A stretch of 64,000 bases of DNA from G963665975 sp963665975 (GTDB taxonomy: Bacteria; Bacteroidota; Rhodothermia; Rhodothermales; Bin80): assembly GCA_963665975.1 (NCBI GenBank), contig OY762508.1:558001-622000 (forward strand), in the 5' to 3' direction. The translations under genes were made by a program, and so were the position numbers. Below, in pieces: positions 43,816-53,478 of the stretch; position 1 is the first letter of the stretch; each line of letters starts with the position of its first letter. The notes beneath the pieces are model-generated. The model did no database searches. It was not told the origin of the DNA and worked only from the letters and a program-made list of their open reading frames with translations.

Positions 43816-44215
43816 TTACAATAGTACTTGCAACAAGGCTATGACAGCACTCACAATAACTGCTATGCCGAAAACATTACGCGTCAGTCGTCTGCTGACC
43901 TCTTCTAGACCCTGGACCACTTCTACCTTAAGCCCGGCAATCTCGGACTGATTCTTGGACGCAAGTCCGGTATTCTGGGATTTGAGCCCAGCAGCTTCCG
44001 TATCGATCTTGGACGCAAGCCCAGCAATCTGGATGCGGAGCTGATCCGCATGCTGCTGAGCTTCCTGCCGGACATCATTGAGCTCGGACCTGGGTAGCAC
44101 AGATCTCGGAAAGGCGAGCTGTATCACCCTGCAAGACGGTAATACTGGCCTGGATATTGGCCTGATTAGACTTGAGTTCAGCCACATCAGCCATTGTTGC
44201 AACAGGATTCTTCAT
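43816..44215 (-). pseudogene. Coiled-coil protein with C-terminal membrane helix, frameshifted
   Basis: From ATG 44215 the frame gives MKNPVATMADVAELKSNQANIQASITVLQG (30-residue start, of which the first 20 are MKNPVATMADVAELKSNQAN) and ends early at RAQ. One frame over, near 44085-44105, the protein carries on: SELNDVRQEAQQHADQLRIQ, IAGLASKIDTEAAGLKSQN, then a C-terminal helix VFGIAVIVSAVIALLQVLL. Together they make a ~130-residue heptad-rich protein with a membrane anchor, broken by a single-base-type shift. It lies 22 bases downstream of the DUF2723 gene. It might be a real loss, a sequencing error or programmed frameshifting; I see no slippery site. Confidence 0.6.
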
Positions 44216-44237
44216 TGCAAGCGCCAAAAACATTCTC

Positions 44238-47144
44238 CTAGCCGTCCTCCTCCACCGCATCGACCGAATCCCCACTCTCGACTGCCTCATAGATCCTTCT
44301 TAACTCCTCAGGATCAATGCTCGTGCTATCACCTAGCAAGCCACCAAGACGATTGTCGAAGGATGCCATTGCCTCGTAATCTCGCGCCTGAAAATACGTG
44401 TTCCGTACCGCCTGCACGACGTTGGCCAGAAAGTCTTCTTCCCTCTGCGTCGATACGCGCAAGATTCGATGGAACAGTATTGGTTCGATCAGCGACAGCG
44501 TACTGACCGCTCGCTCCATGTCTCCCACAGACCGGTACGCATCTGACATGATCAGGAACGACCGCTCGTCACCTGGAATCGTTTCATAGGGGATCTTCTC
44601 CATTATATCGTCTAACAGCTCCTTGCCATCCTCTCCCCTGCCCTCTTCTGCTAACGTTATCGCTGTGTGTGCATAAACGTTACGATAATTGTCAACCATC
44701 TTACGGATATTCTCGTCGAAGTACACATCCGGGTCGTCGAGATTGGTGAACCGGAATCGTTGCAGGCGCTCCAGTGTGATGTCGGGGACTACCCGGCCCA
44801 TGTAACCCTCATCGTGACGAATCGGCACGATCCGGTAAGCCTGCCCCTCCAATTGAAAATACTCCTGGAGATCCAACTGGCCCGATGGACCCACGGTTAC
44901 CGCAAAGTATACCGGACGCGACCAACCCTGCTCCGCATTCGTCTGAAGAATATTCAACGCCGCCACATCAGCACCGTACAGCACTCGAATCTCCTCTCCG
45001 GTGGATGGATCCTGTCCGAACCCGCCCCGACCCCGCAGCTCCCAAGTCATCGGACTCTCCAGGCGGCCTACGTCGTCCTCTGCAATGTACACGTCCGAAG
45101 AAGCCGTCAACTGCTCCTTGTCCACGGGAAGCGACACCGTACTTGGCCGCCACTGCATCAATCCGATGTCACGAACGGTGTCATCCGAAAACGAAATCGG
45201 CAACGGCTCCGAATCTCGCGATGACTGATGCTTCAGCTGGCGGATGTACCACGGCGTATTGAGCAGCGAAAGGTTAACAACCCGAACATCCCGTCGCACG
45301 CCTTCGACCTCCTGGATATACCACAACGGGAACGTATCATTGTCGCCGTTTGTGAAGACAATGGCATCCTCCTCCAGGGTCATGAGCATGTTATAGGCGT
45401 AATCCGGCGCCACATACCTGCCCGAGCGGTCATGATCGTCGTAATTCTCTACCGCCATCCAGCCAGGCACCGCCAGAAAGAGCAAGCCTCCAAGTCCAAG
45501 AAGCGCACCGTGGCGCATCTTTTGGACTATGCCCGCCATCGCTTCACGAACCAACTGCAAAACACCCGTCGCGCCAATTCCCACCCACAGGCTGAATGCG
45601 AAGAAGCTGGCCACATACGAATAATCACGCTCGCGAGGCTGCATCGGAGTCTGGTTGAGGTATAGAATAATCCCCAAACCGGTTACGAGGAATAGCACCA
45701 GCACACAGAATGCGCGCCTCCAGTCTTTTGAAAAGTGAAACATCACCCCCAACAGACCCAACAATAGTGGCAACGCAAAATACTTGTTACGGCTCGCCCG
45801 CTCGCTTGGCGTCTGCAAGAGATACTCGTACTGCCCATCAATAAAGCGTATGCCGGTGATCGCGCGAGCGTCCTGGAAGTCACTCTCCCTGCCGGAGAAA
45901 TTCCACATGAAATACCGCACATACATGTGGCTGACCTGGTAGCGCCAAAAAAAGCTCCAATCCGAGTCGTATCGGGCATAGACGCGCCAGTGCTGCGGCG
46001 ACGGCGAGTGCCGACGCGGAAAATACGTTTCATTGCCGCCTACCTGGTTCGTGCGATCATTGAAGGTTATTCCCCTCAACAAGGGCGTCTGCCCATACTG
46101 CTCCCGCTTCAGATAGGAAACGATGGCCTCCTGAGTCTCTGGATCATTTTCGTCGATTGGAGGATCCGCCGCACTCCGTATGAAGATGAGAGCATACGTC
46201 GAATACCCAATCAGAACCATCATGACACACAACGCAATCAGGTTGACCACCTGCATGCCGTGCTTCTGTGAATACCAGACCCCGAATATGACAACCCCTA
46301 CCAACCCGAAGAGCGCGGTCAGGGGCCAGCCGGTCTCCCCCGCCCATGCGGGCAGCATCTGCACAATGACAGGGTAGATGAGAAGGAATGCTGCGGAGGC
46401 CACGATGCCCGCCGCAAGAATACCGAACCAGCGTCTGCCGGAACGCCAGTCCGGTTTACCCTTGATGGTCCACTCGTCTCGGTCAAATTCGACGAAGAAG
46501 AAAATGAGCGCTATGAAGAAAAGCCCCAGCAGGCTGAGCAGATGCACGCCGATGGCCAGACCGAACAGGTAGGCCACAAGGATCAGAATTCGATTGGCCT
46601 CCAGCCCAAACGGGTGATGCTTGCCTCGCCACTCAGAGGCTTCCTGTTGCGCCATATCGCTCCAACGCATGATTAGCCAGACAACGGTAGCCGTGAAGAA
46701 CATGGACATCGCATACACTTCCGCCTCTACCGCATTAAACCAGAATGAATCCGTTACCGCGAATGTGCATGCTCCGATGACGCCGCCCACAATGGCCGTG
46801 ATGCGGGACCCGGTGTCCCACTGCTCCGGGTTGCCTTGCCATTCCCTGACAAGACGTACGATGATCCAGTACGTAAGCAGTATTGTTATGGCGCTGGCAA
46901 GCACTGAAATCATGTTGATGGCAAGCGATACCATGGACGCTGGCACGAACATGGAGAACAGACGACCCACCAACATGAACACGGGAGCTCCGGGGGGATG
47001 CGATACCTGTAACCCGTGGGCTATTGCTATGAATTCTCCGGCATCCCAAAAACTGGCCGTAGGCGCAACGGTCAGGGTATAAAGGAGGAGCGCGTACCCG
47101 AACACGCAGGCTGAAATAATCCGATCAATGCGCTTCCAACTCAT
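44238..47144 (-). CDS. DUF2723 (GT117-type) membrane glycosyltransferase
   Basis: A 968-residue integral membrane protein of the DUF2723 family, a GT-C type glycosyltransferase group typical of Bacteroidota and used for O-glycosylation or lipid-linked sugars. Near the N-terminus ASFWDAGEFIAIAHGLQ (30-46) carries the Asp34 and Glu37 expected in the first loop, followed by SHPPGAPVFMLVGRL. About twelve membrane segments occupy residues 10-600; the rest is a soluble region with RDVRVVNLSLLNTPWYIRQL and TPR-like helices near the end. It starts a leftward unit divergent from the LptF/G-type gene. Target protein or lipid unknown. Confidence 0.9.
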   Translation of the reverse strand: MSWKRIDRIISACVFGYALLLYTLTVAPTASFWDAGEFIAIAHGLQVSHPPGAPVFMLVGRLFSMFVPASMVSLAINMISVLASAITILLTYWIIVRLVREWQGNPEQWDTGSRITAIVGGVIGACTFAVTDSFWFNAVEAEVYAMSMFFTATVVWLIMRWSDMAQQEASEWRGKHHPFGLEANRILILVAYLFGLAIGVHLLSLLGLFFIALIFFFVEFDRDEWTIKGKPDWRSGRRWFGILAAGIVASAAFLLIYPVIVQMLPAWAGETGWPLTALFGLVGVVIFGVWYSQKHGMQVVNLIALCVMMVLIGYSTYALIFIRSAADPPIDENDPETQEAIVSYLKREQYGQTPLLRGITFNDRTNQVGGNETYFPRRHSPSPQHWRVYARYDSDWSFFWRYQVSHMYVRYFMWNFSGRESDFQDARAITGIRFIDGQYEYLLQTPSERASRNKYFALPLLLGLLGVMFHFSKDWRRAFCVLVLFLVTGLGIILYLNQTPMQPRERDYSYVASFFAFSLWVGIGATGVLQLVREAMAGIVQKMRHGALLGLGGLLFLAVPGWMAVENYDDHDRSGRYVAPDYAYNMLMTLEEDAIVFTNGDNDTFPLWYIQEVEGVRRDVRVVNLSLLNTPWYIRQLKHQSSRDSEPLPISFSDDTVRDIGLMQWRPSTVSLPVDKEQLTASSDVYIAEDDVGRLESPMTWELRGRGGFGQDPSTGEEIRVLYGADVAALNILQTNAEQGWSRPVYFAVTVGPSGQLDLQEYFQLEGQAYRIVPIRHDEGYMGRVVPDITLERLQRFRFTNLDDPDVYFDENIRKMVDNYRNVYAHTAITLAEEGRGEDGKELLDDIMEKIPYETIPGDERSFLIMSDAYRSVGDMERAVSTLSLIEPILFHRILRVSTQREEDFLANVVQAVRNTYFQARDYEAMASFDNRLGGLLGDSTSIDPEELRRIYEAVESGDSVDAVEEDG

Positions 47145-47313
47145 AAAGATGGGGATAAAGAGTAACCGACAGTTGCAACAGCCCTACTGTAACTCTGCCA
47201 GACGTACGGGGTTGCGTAGGGTGGCATCGTGGATTGCTCTATCCCATTAACGGGCGGACGGTGAATATCGTATTTTGCCTCTCACGCCCAGCCGGAAGAC
47301 CCCGCTCCGAGTG

Positions 47314-48726
47314 ATGAAATTATTTCACAAGATGCTATTGCGCATGTTACCGGGGCCATTCATTGCGTGGCTGCTGACACTGCTCTTCCTGCTGCTAATG
47401 CAGTTTTTGATAAAATACCTGCCGGACCTCGCAGGGCGTGGTCTTCCAATGTGGCTGGTCATAGAGCTGATCTCGTACAACGTGGCCTATATGGTGGTGC
47501 TGGCCGTGCCCATGTCAGCGCTCCTTGCCACACTGATGGCCTTTTCTCGTCTGGCCGAATCACGGGCCTACCTGGTAATGAAGAATTCCGGGATGTCGCT
47601 CTTGCAGCTTCTCTGGCCTGTCCTGGTAGCGGGCGGCACACTCGCAATTGGGATGGCCCATTTCAACAACGTAGTCCTTCCGGAGTCGAATTTTCGTGCG
47701 CGCAATCTGTGGCAGGATGTCCGTAGCAAGCGTCCCGATTTCGAGTTGCAGCCGGGCATATTCTACGAGGGACTCAACAACTACAGTATCCTGGTGCGCG
47801 AGCGTGCAGCAGACACCCAGGTGCTCCATGATATAATGATCCACGACTATACGCGTGGACGAAGCGGCGCCACGATTAAAGCACGCACGGGGAGGCTGGA
47901 GCCGGCGGGCAACGCCGTGGATCTGATCCTGGAGCAAGGCGAGGTCCACCGGCTCATTCGAGTAGCGACAATAGGTACCAAGGAGCGCTACGAACGACTC
48001 GCATTCGACCGATATCGGCTGCGTCTGGACCTGTCCGAATTCGCATTCGAACGTGGCAACCCCAAAGAGGGCTATCGCTCCGACCGGACCACGCGCACCT
48101 CGGACATGGTCCGCTTCGTGGATTCCCTGGACGCCAGCATCTCGGAACACCGGGCGGAATTGCGAGACTTGGCCTGGCAGTTGACCCACAATGACGATGC
48201 TTCCTCGCCATTCGAGCCCACTGAACTGGACTCCGCACCGCCGGCTTCTCGCGTTGCCCTTGCCGGACTGGACCGAACGGATAGACGGCGCGTGTATTCC
48301 CATGCGCTGGAAGGCGCCCGCAGTACGCACGTGCAGATAGGCAATTTAGTCCGCAACATCACGCGGGAAGCATCATGGGCCAATCGCTACCGCGTAGAAA
48401 TACACAAGAAATACTCTATCGCGATGGCATGCCTGATCTTCGTGCTGATTGGGGCGCCACTGGGGCTAACGGTTCGCCGCGGCGGCGCCGGCGGCGCCGT
48501 TGGACTTGCCCTGGCCATCTTTCTCTTCTACTGGGTGACGCTGGTACAGGGTGAAAAGCTTGCCGACCGGGATTTTATTAGCCCGTGGATTGGGATGTGG
48601 TTCGCAAATATCTGCATTATTGCCGTCGGCGTGTGGCTCGTCTTCTATCTGGCGCTTGACCTGCACGCCACGCCACCGATTCTCAAGCGACTGCAGCAGA
48701 GATTTCGTGGCAACAAAGAACGCTGA
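47314..48726 (+). CDS. LptF/LptG-family permease (YjgP/YjgQ)
   Basis: A 470-residue protein starting at ATG 47314 (MKLFHKMLLRMLPGPFIAWL). It has three N-terminal and three C-terminal membrane segments flanking a large periplasmic beta-jellyroll region, which is the layout of LptF/LptG, the inner-membrane part of the lipopolysaccharide exporter. Typical pieces are VLAVPMSALLATLMAFSRLAE, YLVMKNSGMSLLQLLWPVL and the late IHKKYSIAMACLIFVLIGAPLG. In Bacteroidota a single such gene often serves instead of the LptF/LptG pair, which would fit here. The rsmI gene follows 14 bases after the stop and may be in the same operon. Confidence 0.9.
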   Translation: MKLFHKMLLRMLPGPFIAWLLTLLFLLLMQFLIKYLPDLAGRGLPMWLVIELISYNVAYMVVLAVPMSALLATLMAFSRLAESRAYLVMKNSGMSLLQLLWPVLVAGGTLAIGMAHFNNVVLPESNFRARNLWQDVRSKRPDFELQPGIFYEGLNNYSILVRERAADTQVLHDIMIHDYTRGRSGATIKARTGRLEPAGNAVDLILEQGEVHRLIRVATIGTKERYERLAFDRYRLRLDLSEFAFERGNPKEGYRSDRTTRTSDMVRFVDSLDASISEHRAELRDLAWQLTHNDDASSPFEPTELDSAPPASRVALAGLDRTDRRRVYSHALEGARSTHVQIGNLVRNITREASWANRYRVEIHKKYSIAMACLIFVLIGAPLGLTVRRGGAGGAVGLALAIFLFYWVTLVQGEKLADRDFISPWIGMWFANICIIAVGVWLVFYLALDLHATPPILKRLQQRFRGNKER

Positions 48727-48740
48727 TCAGAAAGCCAGCC

Positions 48741-49478
48741 ATGCTCTATCTCGTTCCAACGCCCATTGGCAATCTTGAGGATATCACGCTACGCGCATTG
48801 CGTATCCTCAAGGAGGTCGATCTCATTGCGTGCGAGGATACGCGACGCTCAGCGACGCTGCTCACACATTACGGCATTGATACTCCGTTTACGGCCTACC
48901 ATGACCACAATGAGCGGCGTAAAACTCCTCGGCTCATCCAAAGAATGCAAACGGGGACATCTGTAGCTCTCATAACAGACGCTGGATCTCCAGGCCTGTC
49001 GGACCCAGGCTTCTATCTGGTGCGCGCCTGTTTGCAGGATGGCATTCCAGTGACCGCCTTGCCTGGTGCTACGGCTCTCGTGCCTGCACTGACGGGAAGC
49101 GGCCTTCCCTGTGAGCGCTTTGTATTTGAAGGTTTTCTTCCGGCAAAGAAAGGCCGCCGCAAGCGCCTGGCTGAGCTTGCCATCGAAACGCGTACGCTAG
49201 TCTTTTACGAAAGCCCCCACCGGCTTCTTCGGACACTGGAAGATCTGGAAGGTGTGCTGGGATCCGAACGTCCGGCCGCCGTTGCACGCGAGTTAACGAA
49301 GAAATTCGAAGACCTGCGGCGCGGAACGTTGGCGCAACTGCATGCAGAATATGCCGCATCCGAACGCGTGCGCGGCGAAATTGTCATCATCGTTGGAGGG
49401 CTGGGCAGAAATCGTGTGCGGTCCGCCTGTGAACAAACCGTCACTTCCCCCCACAATGCGGCACATGGGAGCGTGTAG
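48741..49478 (+). CDS. rsmI: 16S rRNA 2'-O-ribose C1402 methyltransferase
   Basis: A 245-residue RsmI, which methylates the ribose of C1402 in 16S rRNA. The tetrapyrrole-methylase fold is plain: LYLVPTPIGNLEDITLRAL, LIACEDTRRSATLL, ALITDAGSPGLSDPGFYLV and LPGATALVPALTGSGL, then FVFEGFLPAKKGRRK, the RsmI-specific stretch, and VFYESPHRLLRTLEDL. Length and start are standard. It follows the LptF/G gene by 14 bases. The last ~20 residues are family-variable. Confidence 0.96.
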   Translation: MLYLVPTPIGNLEDITLRALRILKEVDLIACEDTRRSATLLTHYGIDTPFTAYHDHNERRKTPRLIQRMQTGTSVALITDAGSPGLSDPGFYLVRACLQDGIPVTALPGATALVPALTGSGLPCERFVFEGFLPAKKGRRKRLAELAIETRTLVFYESPHRLLRTLEDLEGVLGSERPAAVARELTKKFEDLRRGTLAQLHAEYAASERVRGEIVIIVGGLGRNRVRSACEQTVTSPHNAAHGSV

Positions 49479-49529
49479 CATCGAAGCGGGTTACATGGCA
49501 TGCCAAAATGATGGAGCAGTGCGTGGTGC

Positions 49530-49551
49530 CGTGCGCCATGCCTGGCGCACG
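49530..49551. other. Perfect 9-bp inverted repeat
   Basis: CGTGCGCCA TGCC TGGCGCACG forms a perfect hairpin in the 96-base gap between rsmI and the next gene, 24 bases before its ATG. No T-run follows, so it is not a standard intrinsic terminator; it could be an mRNA structure or operator. Confidence 0.4.
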
Positions 49552-49574
49552 TAATTACCAGCCCTGAGATCCCC

Positions 49575-50228
49575 ATGACTCGCGTAAAGAGGTTTGTCTT
49601 TAGCCCCTATCAGACCAACTGCTTCGTTTGCTATAGCGCTGGTGAGGCGGTCATCGTCGATCCGAGTTGCCAAACCGTACAGGAACAGCAAGAGATCATT
49701 GCCTTTGTAGCCAGGCAGGCCCTCACGATCCGCCATTTGCTGCTGACACACACGCATATTGACCATATCTTCGGCTGCGCTGCGCTTGCACGCCACTATG
49801 GTCTAGACTGGCAACTGCATCTCGAAGCGATCGGCATGCTCGCACATGCGCGAGAGCAGGCGCACTTCATGGGCATCGCGGTCGAAGAGCCTCCGAAGCC
49901 TACACGGTTTCTGCGTGAGGGAGATACGGTTACATTTGGCGAAGCCACCTGGGAGGTCCTCCACACACCGGGGCATGCGCCAGGGTCGATCTGTTTTCAT
50001 GACGCCACATCGAACTTCGTACTCGTCGGTGATGTGCTTTTTATGGATTCAATTGGGCGAACAGACCTGCCGGGCGGCTCCCTGCCTGTCCTCATGGAGT
50101 CTATTTTCCAGAAAATCTTGCCTCTCGGCGACAATACTACCATGTTTCCGGGCCATGGCCCACGATCAACGCTCGGACGGGAGCGTATGCAGAATCCATT
50201 CTTGAGCGACTCCTTCACACGTGGCTGA
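49575..50228 (+). CDS. MBL-fold metallohydrolase (glyoxalase II-like)
   Basis: A 217-residue metallo-beta-lactamase-fold hydrolase. The zinc motif is THTHIDHIFG, with His59, His61, Asp63 and His64; VLHTPGHAPGSICF supplies the next His, FVLVGDVLFMDSIGRTDLPGG the bridging Asp, and TMFPGHGPRSTLG the last His. It belongs to the stand-alone glyoxalase II-like group (YcbL type), which hydrolyses thioesters; the substrate is not known. Its size lacks the extra C-terminal helical domain of classical GloB. A GT2 gene follows after 63-105 bases. Confidence 0.9.
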   Translation: MTRVKRFVFSPYQTNCFVCYSAGEAVIVDPSCQTVQEQQEIIAFVARQALTIRHLLLTHTHIDHIFGCAALARHYGLDWQLHLEAIGMLAHAREQAHFMGIAVEEPPKPTRFLREGDTVTFGEATWEVLHTPGHAPGSICFHDATSNFVLVGDVLFMDSIGRTDLPGGSLPVLMESIFQKILPLGDNTTMFPGHGPRSTLGRERMQNPFLSDSFTRG

Positions 50229-50333
50229 CGGTGGAACCACAAGAGAAGTAGGCGCACACCATAGGCCCGGGCGCGAACACTGAGCGGTAGTATGGTGTTA
50301 AATTTTGCTTTCCACACCCGGCTTCATGGCCGC

Positions 50334-52379
50334 ATGAATCAGTCTAAAGCGACACCACTGTCTACAAACGTTCCGATACGTGATCGTCCGGACGTATCGG
50401 TCATTATTGTCAACTACAACGTAAAGGAATTCCTGCAGCAGGCCCTACAAAGTGTTGCGAAGGCGAGCGAAACGGTTGCTACAGAGGTGTTTGTGGTGGA
50501 CAACGACTCTGCAGACGGCTCCGTAGATATGGTCCGTTCAAGTTTTCCAACGGTGCGGGTCATTGCCAATGACCACAACGCAGGATTTGCCAGGGCGAAC
50601 AATCAGGCAATTCGAATGGCCACGGGGCGGTATCTGCTTATTCTGAACCCCGATACCATAGTCAGCGAGGATACGCTCACTTCGCTGGTCGCTTTCATGG
50701 ACAAACATCCGGATGCAGGGGCGGCTGGATGCCGCATCCTGAATCCTGACGGCACATTCGCTCGGGAAAGCAGGCGTGCGTTTCCGACACCGAGTGTGGC
50801 GTTTTTTCGCATGACTGGACTGAGCCGCCTGTTCCCCGGCAGCCGACTCTTCGGACGGTATAACCTGACCTATCTTCCGGTCGATGAGATCGCCGAGATC
50901 GATGCGTTGAGCGGGTCGTGCATGATGGTCCGGCATTCCGCCATCGTTGGATTCAGCGAGGCACACCATCAACCCATGCTGAACGGCCATCCGCGGCCGG
51001 CCCCGCGCCATTTCCGTGAAGGCGCGGGGCTCCTGGACGAGGATTTCTTCATGTACGGCGAAGACCTGGACTGGTGCTACCGCATTCAGAAAGCTGGGTG
51101 GAAGATCTACTATACGCCCGATACGCATATCATTCATTACAAGGGGGCGAGCACCAAGAAAAGTGAATTGCGCTACGTACGGCTCTTCTACGGCGCCATG
51201 ATACGGTTTGCCGAAAAACACCTGGATGACGGCTACCCACGCCCGGTGCTTTGGCTGCTCCATCTTGCGGTCGTAGGACACGGAGCCCTGGCCGCACTCC
51301 GCACAGCACTGCAGCGCTTGGCACCGCTGCTGCTCGATGTAGCATTGGTTTGGGCTGTGGTTATGGGGCTGGGAGAGCTTCGTGCAGCGCAGTCGGGCAC
51401 ATCGTTCCCAGACCTGTTCTACTGGCTAATCGCTCCCGGCTTCGCGCTCATCGCCGCCATCGCTATCGCGACGCTTGGCGGATACCGGGGACATCGCAGG
51501 CGACTGGGCCCCATGTGGATTGGCGTATGCACATCATTCATTCTGCTCGCTGCCGTGTCGTTCTTTGTCAAGGAAATTGCTTTTTCGCGCGCCATCGTGC
51601 TCGCCAGCTTTCCGGGCAGCGCTTTGGTGCTGTCCGCCGTGCGGCTGTTGCGTCGTCTGCGGCGGCGGGGCATGGGTCGCACACTCTTTGTCGGCAACGC
51701 TGAGGAAATGGCGCGCCTGCCGTCTGTACTTCGACAACGCGAGCGGGAGCATTTTGAACTGGTGGGCTATGTCTCGCAAGAAGACTCGGCAGGCGCGACG
51801 CCACGCCTTGGCGGACTGCATCACCTGCGCGATTTAGTGCTGTTGCGAGGCATCGATGATGTCGTGTTCGGCGCCTCCAACCTTTCCAACCAGGTAATTT
51901 TTACACTCATGCAGCGCCTGCGTGGACTATCGGCGCGTACGTATATCCTGCCTGAACGCAGCGGCGCGCGCCTACTTTTTGCCGAGGATATCCTCGGAGT
52001 GCCGCGGAGCCCTGAGGCTCGTCGTGTATTCGATCTGATGATTGCGATCCTCGCCGGCGTGGCGCATCCGATCATTGCATTGTTGGCCCGCGGCCGCCAC
52101 GAACGCTCTTTTTTTAGGTTGCTGGCCGAACGTACGTGCCAGTGGCAGCACGTGATTGCCGGCAGACGTCCACTGGTGGGATATCGCAGAGAGGACGGCT
52201 TTCTCCCACCACCAGAGTGGCAACTCGAACCGGGTGTCTTCGCCATCACGGAAACCAAAGGACGGCGCCTTCGCATGGCTCCGCAGGAAGCCGAACGTGC
52301 CTATTGGTATTATGTGCGTAATCAGTCAGCCTTTCTGGACTGGATGATCGTCGTGCAATCCATCCGACTCATGGCCTGA
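50334..52379 (+). CDS. GT2 glycosyltransferase fused to a degenerate polyprenyl-sugar phosphotransferase-like domain
   Basis: About 680 residues. The N-terminal GT2 domain (about 20-280) has SVIIVNYNVKEFLQQAL, VFVVDNDSADGSVDMV, the DxD-like LILNPDTIVS and EDFFMYGEDLDWCYRI, typical of rhamnosyl- or galactofuranosyl-transferase-like enzymes. It is followed by membrane helices and a Rossmann-like part (TLFVGNAEEMARL, IDDVVFGASNLS) as in the N-terminus of WbaP/WcaJ enzymes. The final part (RRVFDLMIAILAGVAHPIIA, then YWYYVRNQSAFLDWMIVVQS) aligns in outline with the phosphoglycosyltransferase catalytic domain but lacks the core Arg/Glu and KFRSM motifs. So it likely has no phosphotransferase activity. 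An ATG at 50292 would add 14 residues. It is probably an exopolysaccharide enzyme. Confidence 0.85.
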   Translation: MNQSKATPLSTNVPIRDRPDVSVIIVNYNVKEFLQQALQSVAKASETVATEVFVVDNDSADGSVDMVRSSFPTVRVIANDHNAGFARANNQAIRMATGRYLLILNPDTIVSEDTLTSLVAFMDKHPDAGAAGCRILNPDGTFARESRRAFPTPSVAFFRMTGLSRLFPGSRLFGRYNLTYLPVDEIAEIDALSGSCMMVRHSAIVGFSEAHHQPMLNGHPRPAPRHFREGAGLLDEDFFMYGEDLDWCYRIQKAGWKIYYTPDTHIIHYKGASTKKSELRYVRLFYGAMIRFAEKHLDDGYPRPVLWLLHLAVVGHGALAALRTALQRLAPLLLDVALVWAVVMGLGELRAAQSGTSFPDLFYWLIAPGFALIAAIAIATLGGYRGHRRRLGPMWIGVCTSFILLAAVSFFVKEIAFSRAIVLASFPGSALVLSAVRLLRRLRRRGMGRTLFVGNAEEMARLPSVLRQREREHFELVGYVSQEDSAGATPRLGGLHHLRDLVLLRGIDDVVFGASNLSNQVIFTLMQRLRGLSARTYILPERSGARLLFAEDILGVPRSPEARRVFDLMIAILAGVAHPIIALLARGRHERSFFRLLAERTCQWQHVIAGRRPLVGYRREDGFLPPPEWQLEPGVFAITETKGRRLRMAPQEAERAYWYYVRNQSAFLDWMIVVQSIRLMA

Positions 52380-52450
52380 TTAGAAACCTTGTTTCTGCCC
52401 CGGTGTAAGGGTGGGTTCGCCCCATTCTGTGACGGAATTTCGCGACCTGG

Positions 52451-53473
52451 ATGGCAAAGCGCACCTCCAAATATCTGCTGGATTTCGAGAAACCCCTCAA
52501 CGACCTCGAGCAGAAGCTCGACGAAATGCGTGCGGTGAATACTACCCGGCAGGATGTTGACCTTTCGGAGGGGATTTCGGCACTTGCCACACGCGTCGAG
52601 GAATTACGCACCTCGATATACAACAATCTGACACGGTGGCAGCGCGTGCAGATTGCGCGGCACCCGCTACGACCGTATACGCTCGACTATATTGAAGCGC
52701 TGACCGAGGGGTTTGTGGAACTGCGCGGCGACCGCGTGTTTGCGGATGATCCGGCAATCGTAAGCGGCTTCGGCACATTCCGGGGATCCACGTTCGACTA
52801 CGAAGACCGCACCGTGCTGATTGTGGGGCATCAGAAGGGTCGGGACACCAAGAGCCGGAAGTATCGGCGCTTTGGAATGCCTAATCCCGAAGGGTACCGA
52901 AAAGCGCGGCGACTAATGAAGTTGGCTGCCAAGCTCAACAAGCCCATCATCTGCCTGTTGGATACGCCAGGCGCCTATCCGGGCATGGATGCAGAAGAGC
53001 GCGGGCAGGCCGAGGCCATCGCGCGCAATCTCTTCGAAATGGCACGACTGTCCGTTCCGATCATCATTGTCATCATCGGCGAAGGTGCTTCGGGCGGAGC
53101 GCTTGGGATTGGTCTGGGCGACCGCGTGCTCATGCTTGAAAATGCCTGGTATTCGGTGATATCACCGGAGAGCTGCTCGTCTATTCTGTGGCGCTCCTGG
53201 GATTACAAGGAAGAAGCCGCCCGTGCGCTCAAGCTTACCGCCACGGATCTAATCGGGTTTGGAATCATCGACGCCATTGTCTCGGAACCCACAGGCGGCG
53301 CCCATCGCAATCCCGAAGAAGCGTATGCCGCAGTCGGAGCTGCCGTTGCCACCGTGTTGCGCGAATTGGACACATTATCCCCGTCTCACCTCCGAGAGCA
53401 GCGCGTCGAGCGACTCGATCGCATCGGTGTCTATCAGGAAGTGGCACGCAGTAAAATGCGCGGTCGGGTCTGA
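52451..53473 (+). CDS. accA: Acetyl-CoA carboxylase carboxyltransferase subunit alpha
   Basis: A 340-residue AccA, which with AccD transfers the carboxyl group from biotin to acetyl-CoA for fatty acid synthesis. Signatures: YLLDFEKPLNDLEQKLDEMR, IARHPLRPYTLDYIEALTEG, VLIVGHQKGRDTK, FGMPNPEGYRKARRLM, IICLLDTPGAYPGMDAEERG and IIGEGASGGALGIGLGDRV. Length and start agree with the family. It is the first of a cluster of metabolic genes (nadC 5 bases after its stop, then the M20 enzyme). accD is not in the window. Confidence 0.96.
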   Translation: MAKRTSKYLLDFEKPLNDLEQKLDEMRAVNTTRQDVDLSEGISALATRVEELRTSIYNNLTRWQRVQIARHPLRPYTLDYIEALTEGFVELRGDRVFADDPAIVSGFGTFRGSTFDYEDRTVLIVGHQKGRDTKSRKYRRFGMPNPEGYRKARRLMKLAAKLNKPIICLLDTPGAYPGMDAEERGQAEAIARNLFEMARLSVPIIIVIIGEGASGGALGIGLGDRVLMLENAWYSVISPESCSSILWRSWDYKEEAARALKLTATDLIGFGIIDAIVSEPTGGAHRNPEEAYAAVGAAVATVLRELDTLSPSHLREQRVERLDRIGVYQEVARSKMRGRV

Positions 53474-53478
53474 GCATA

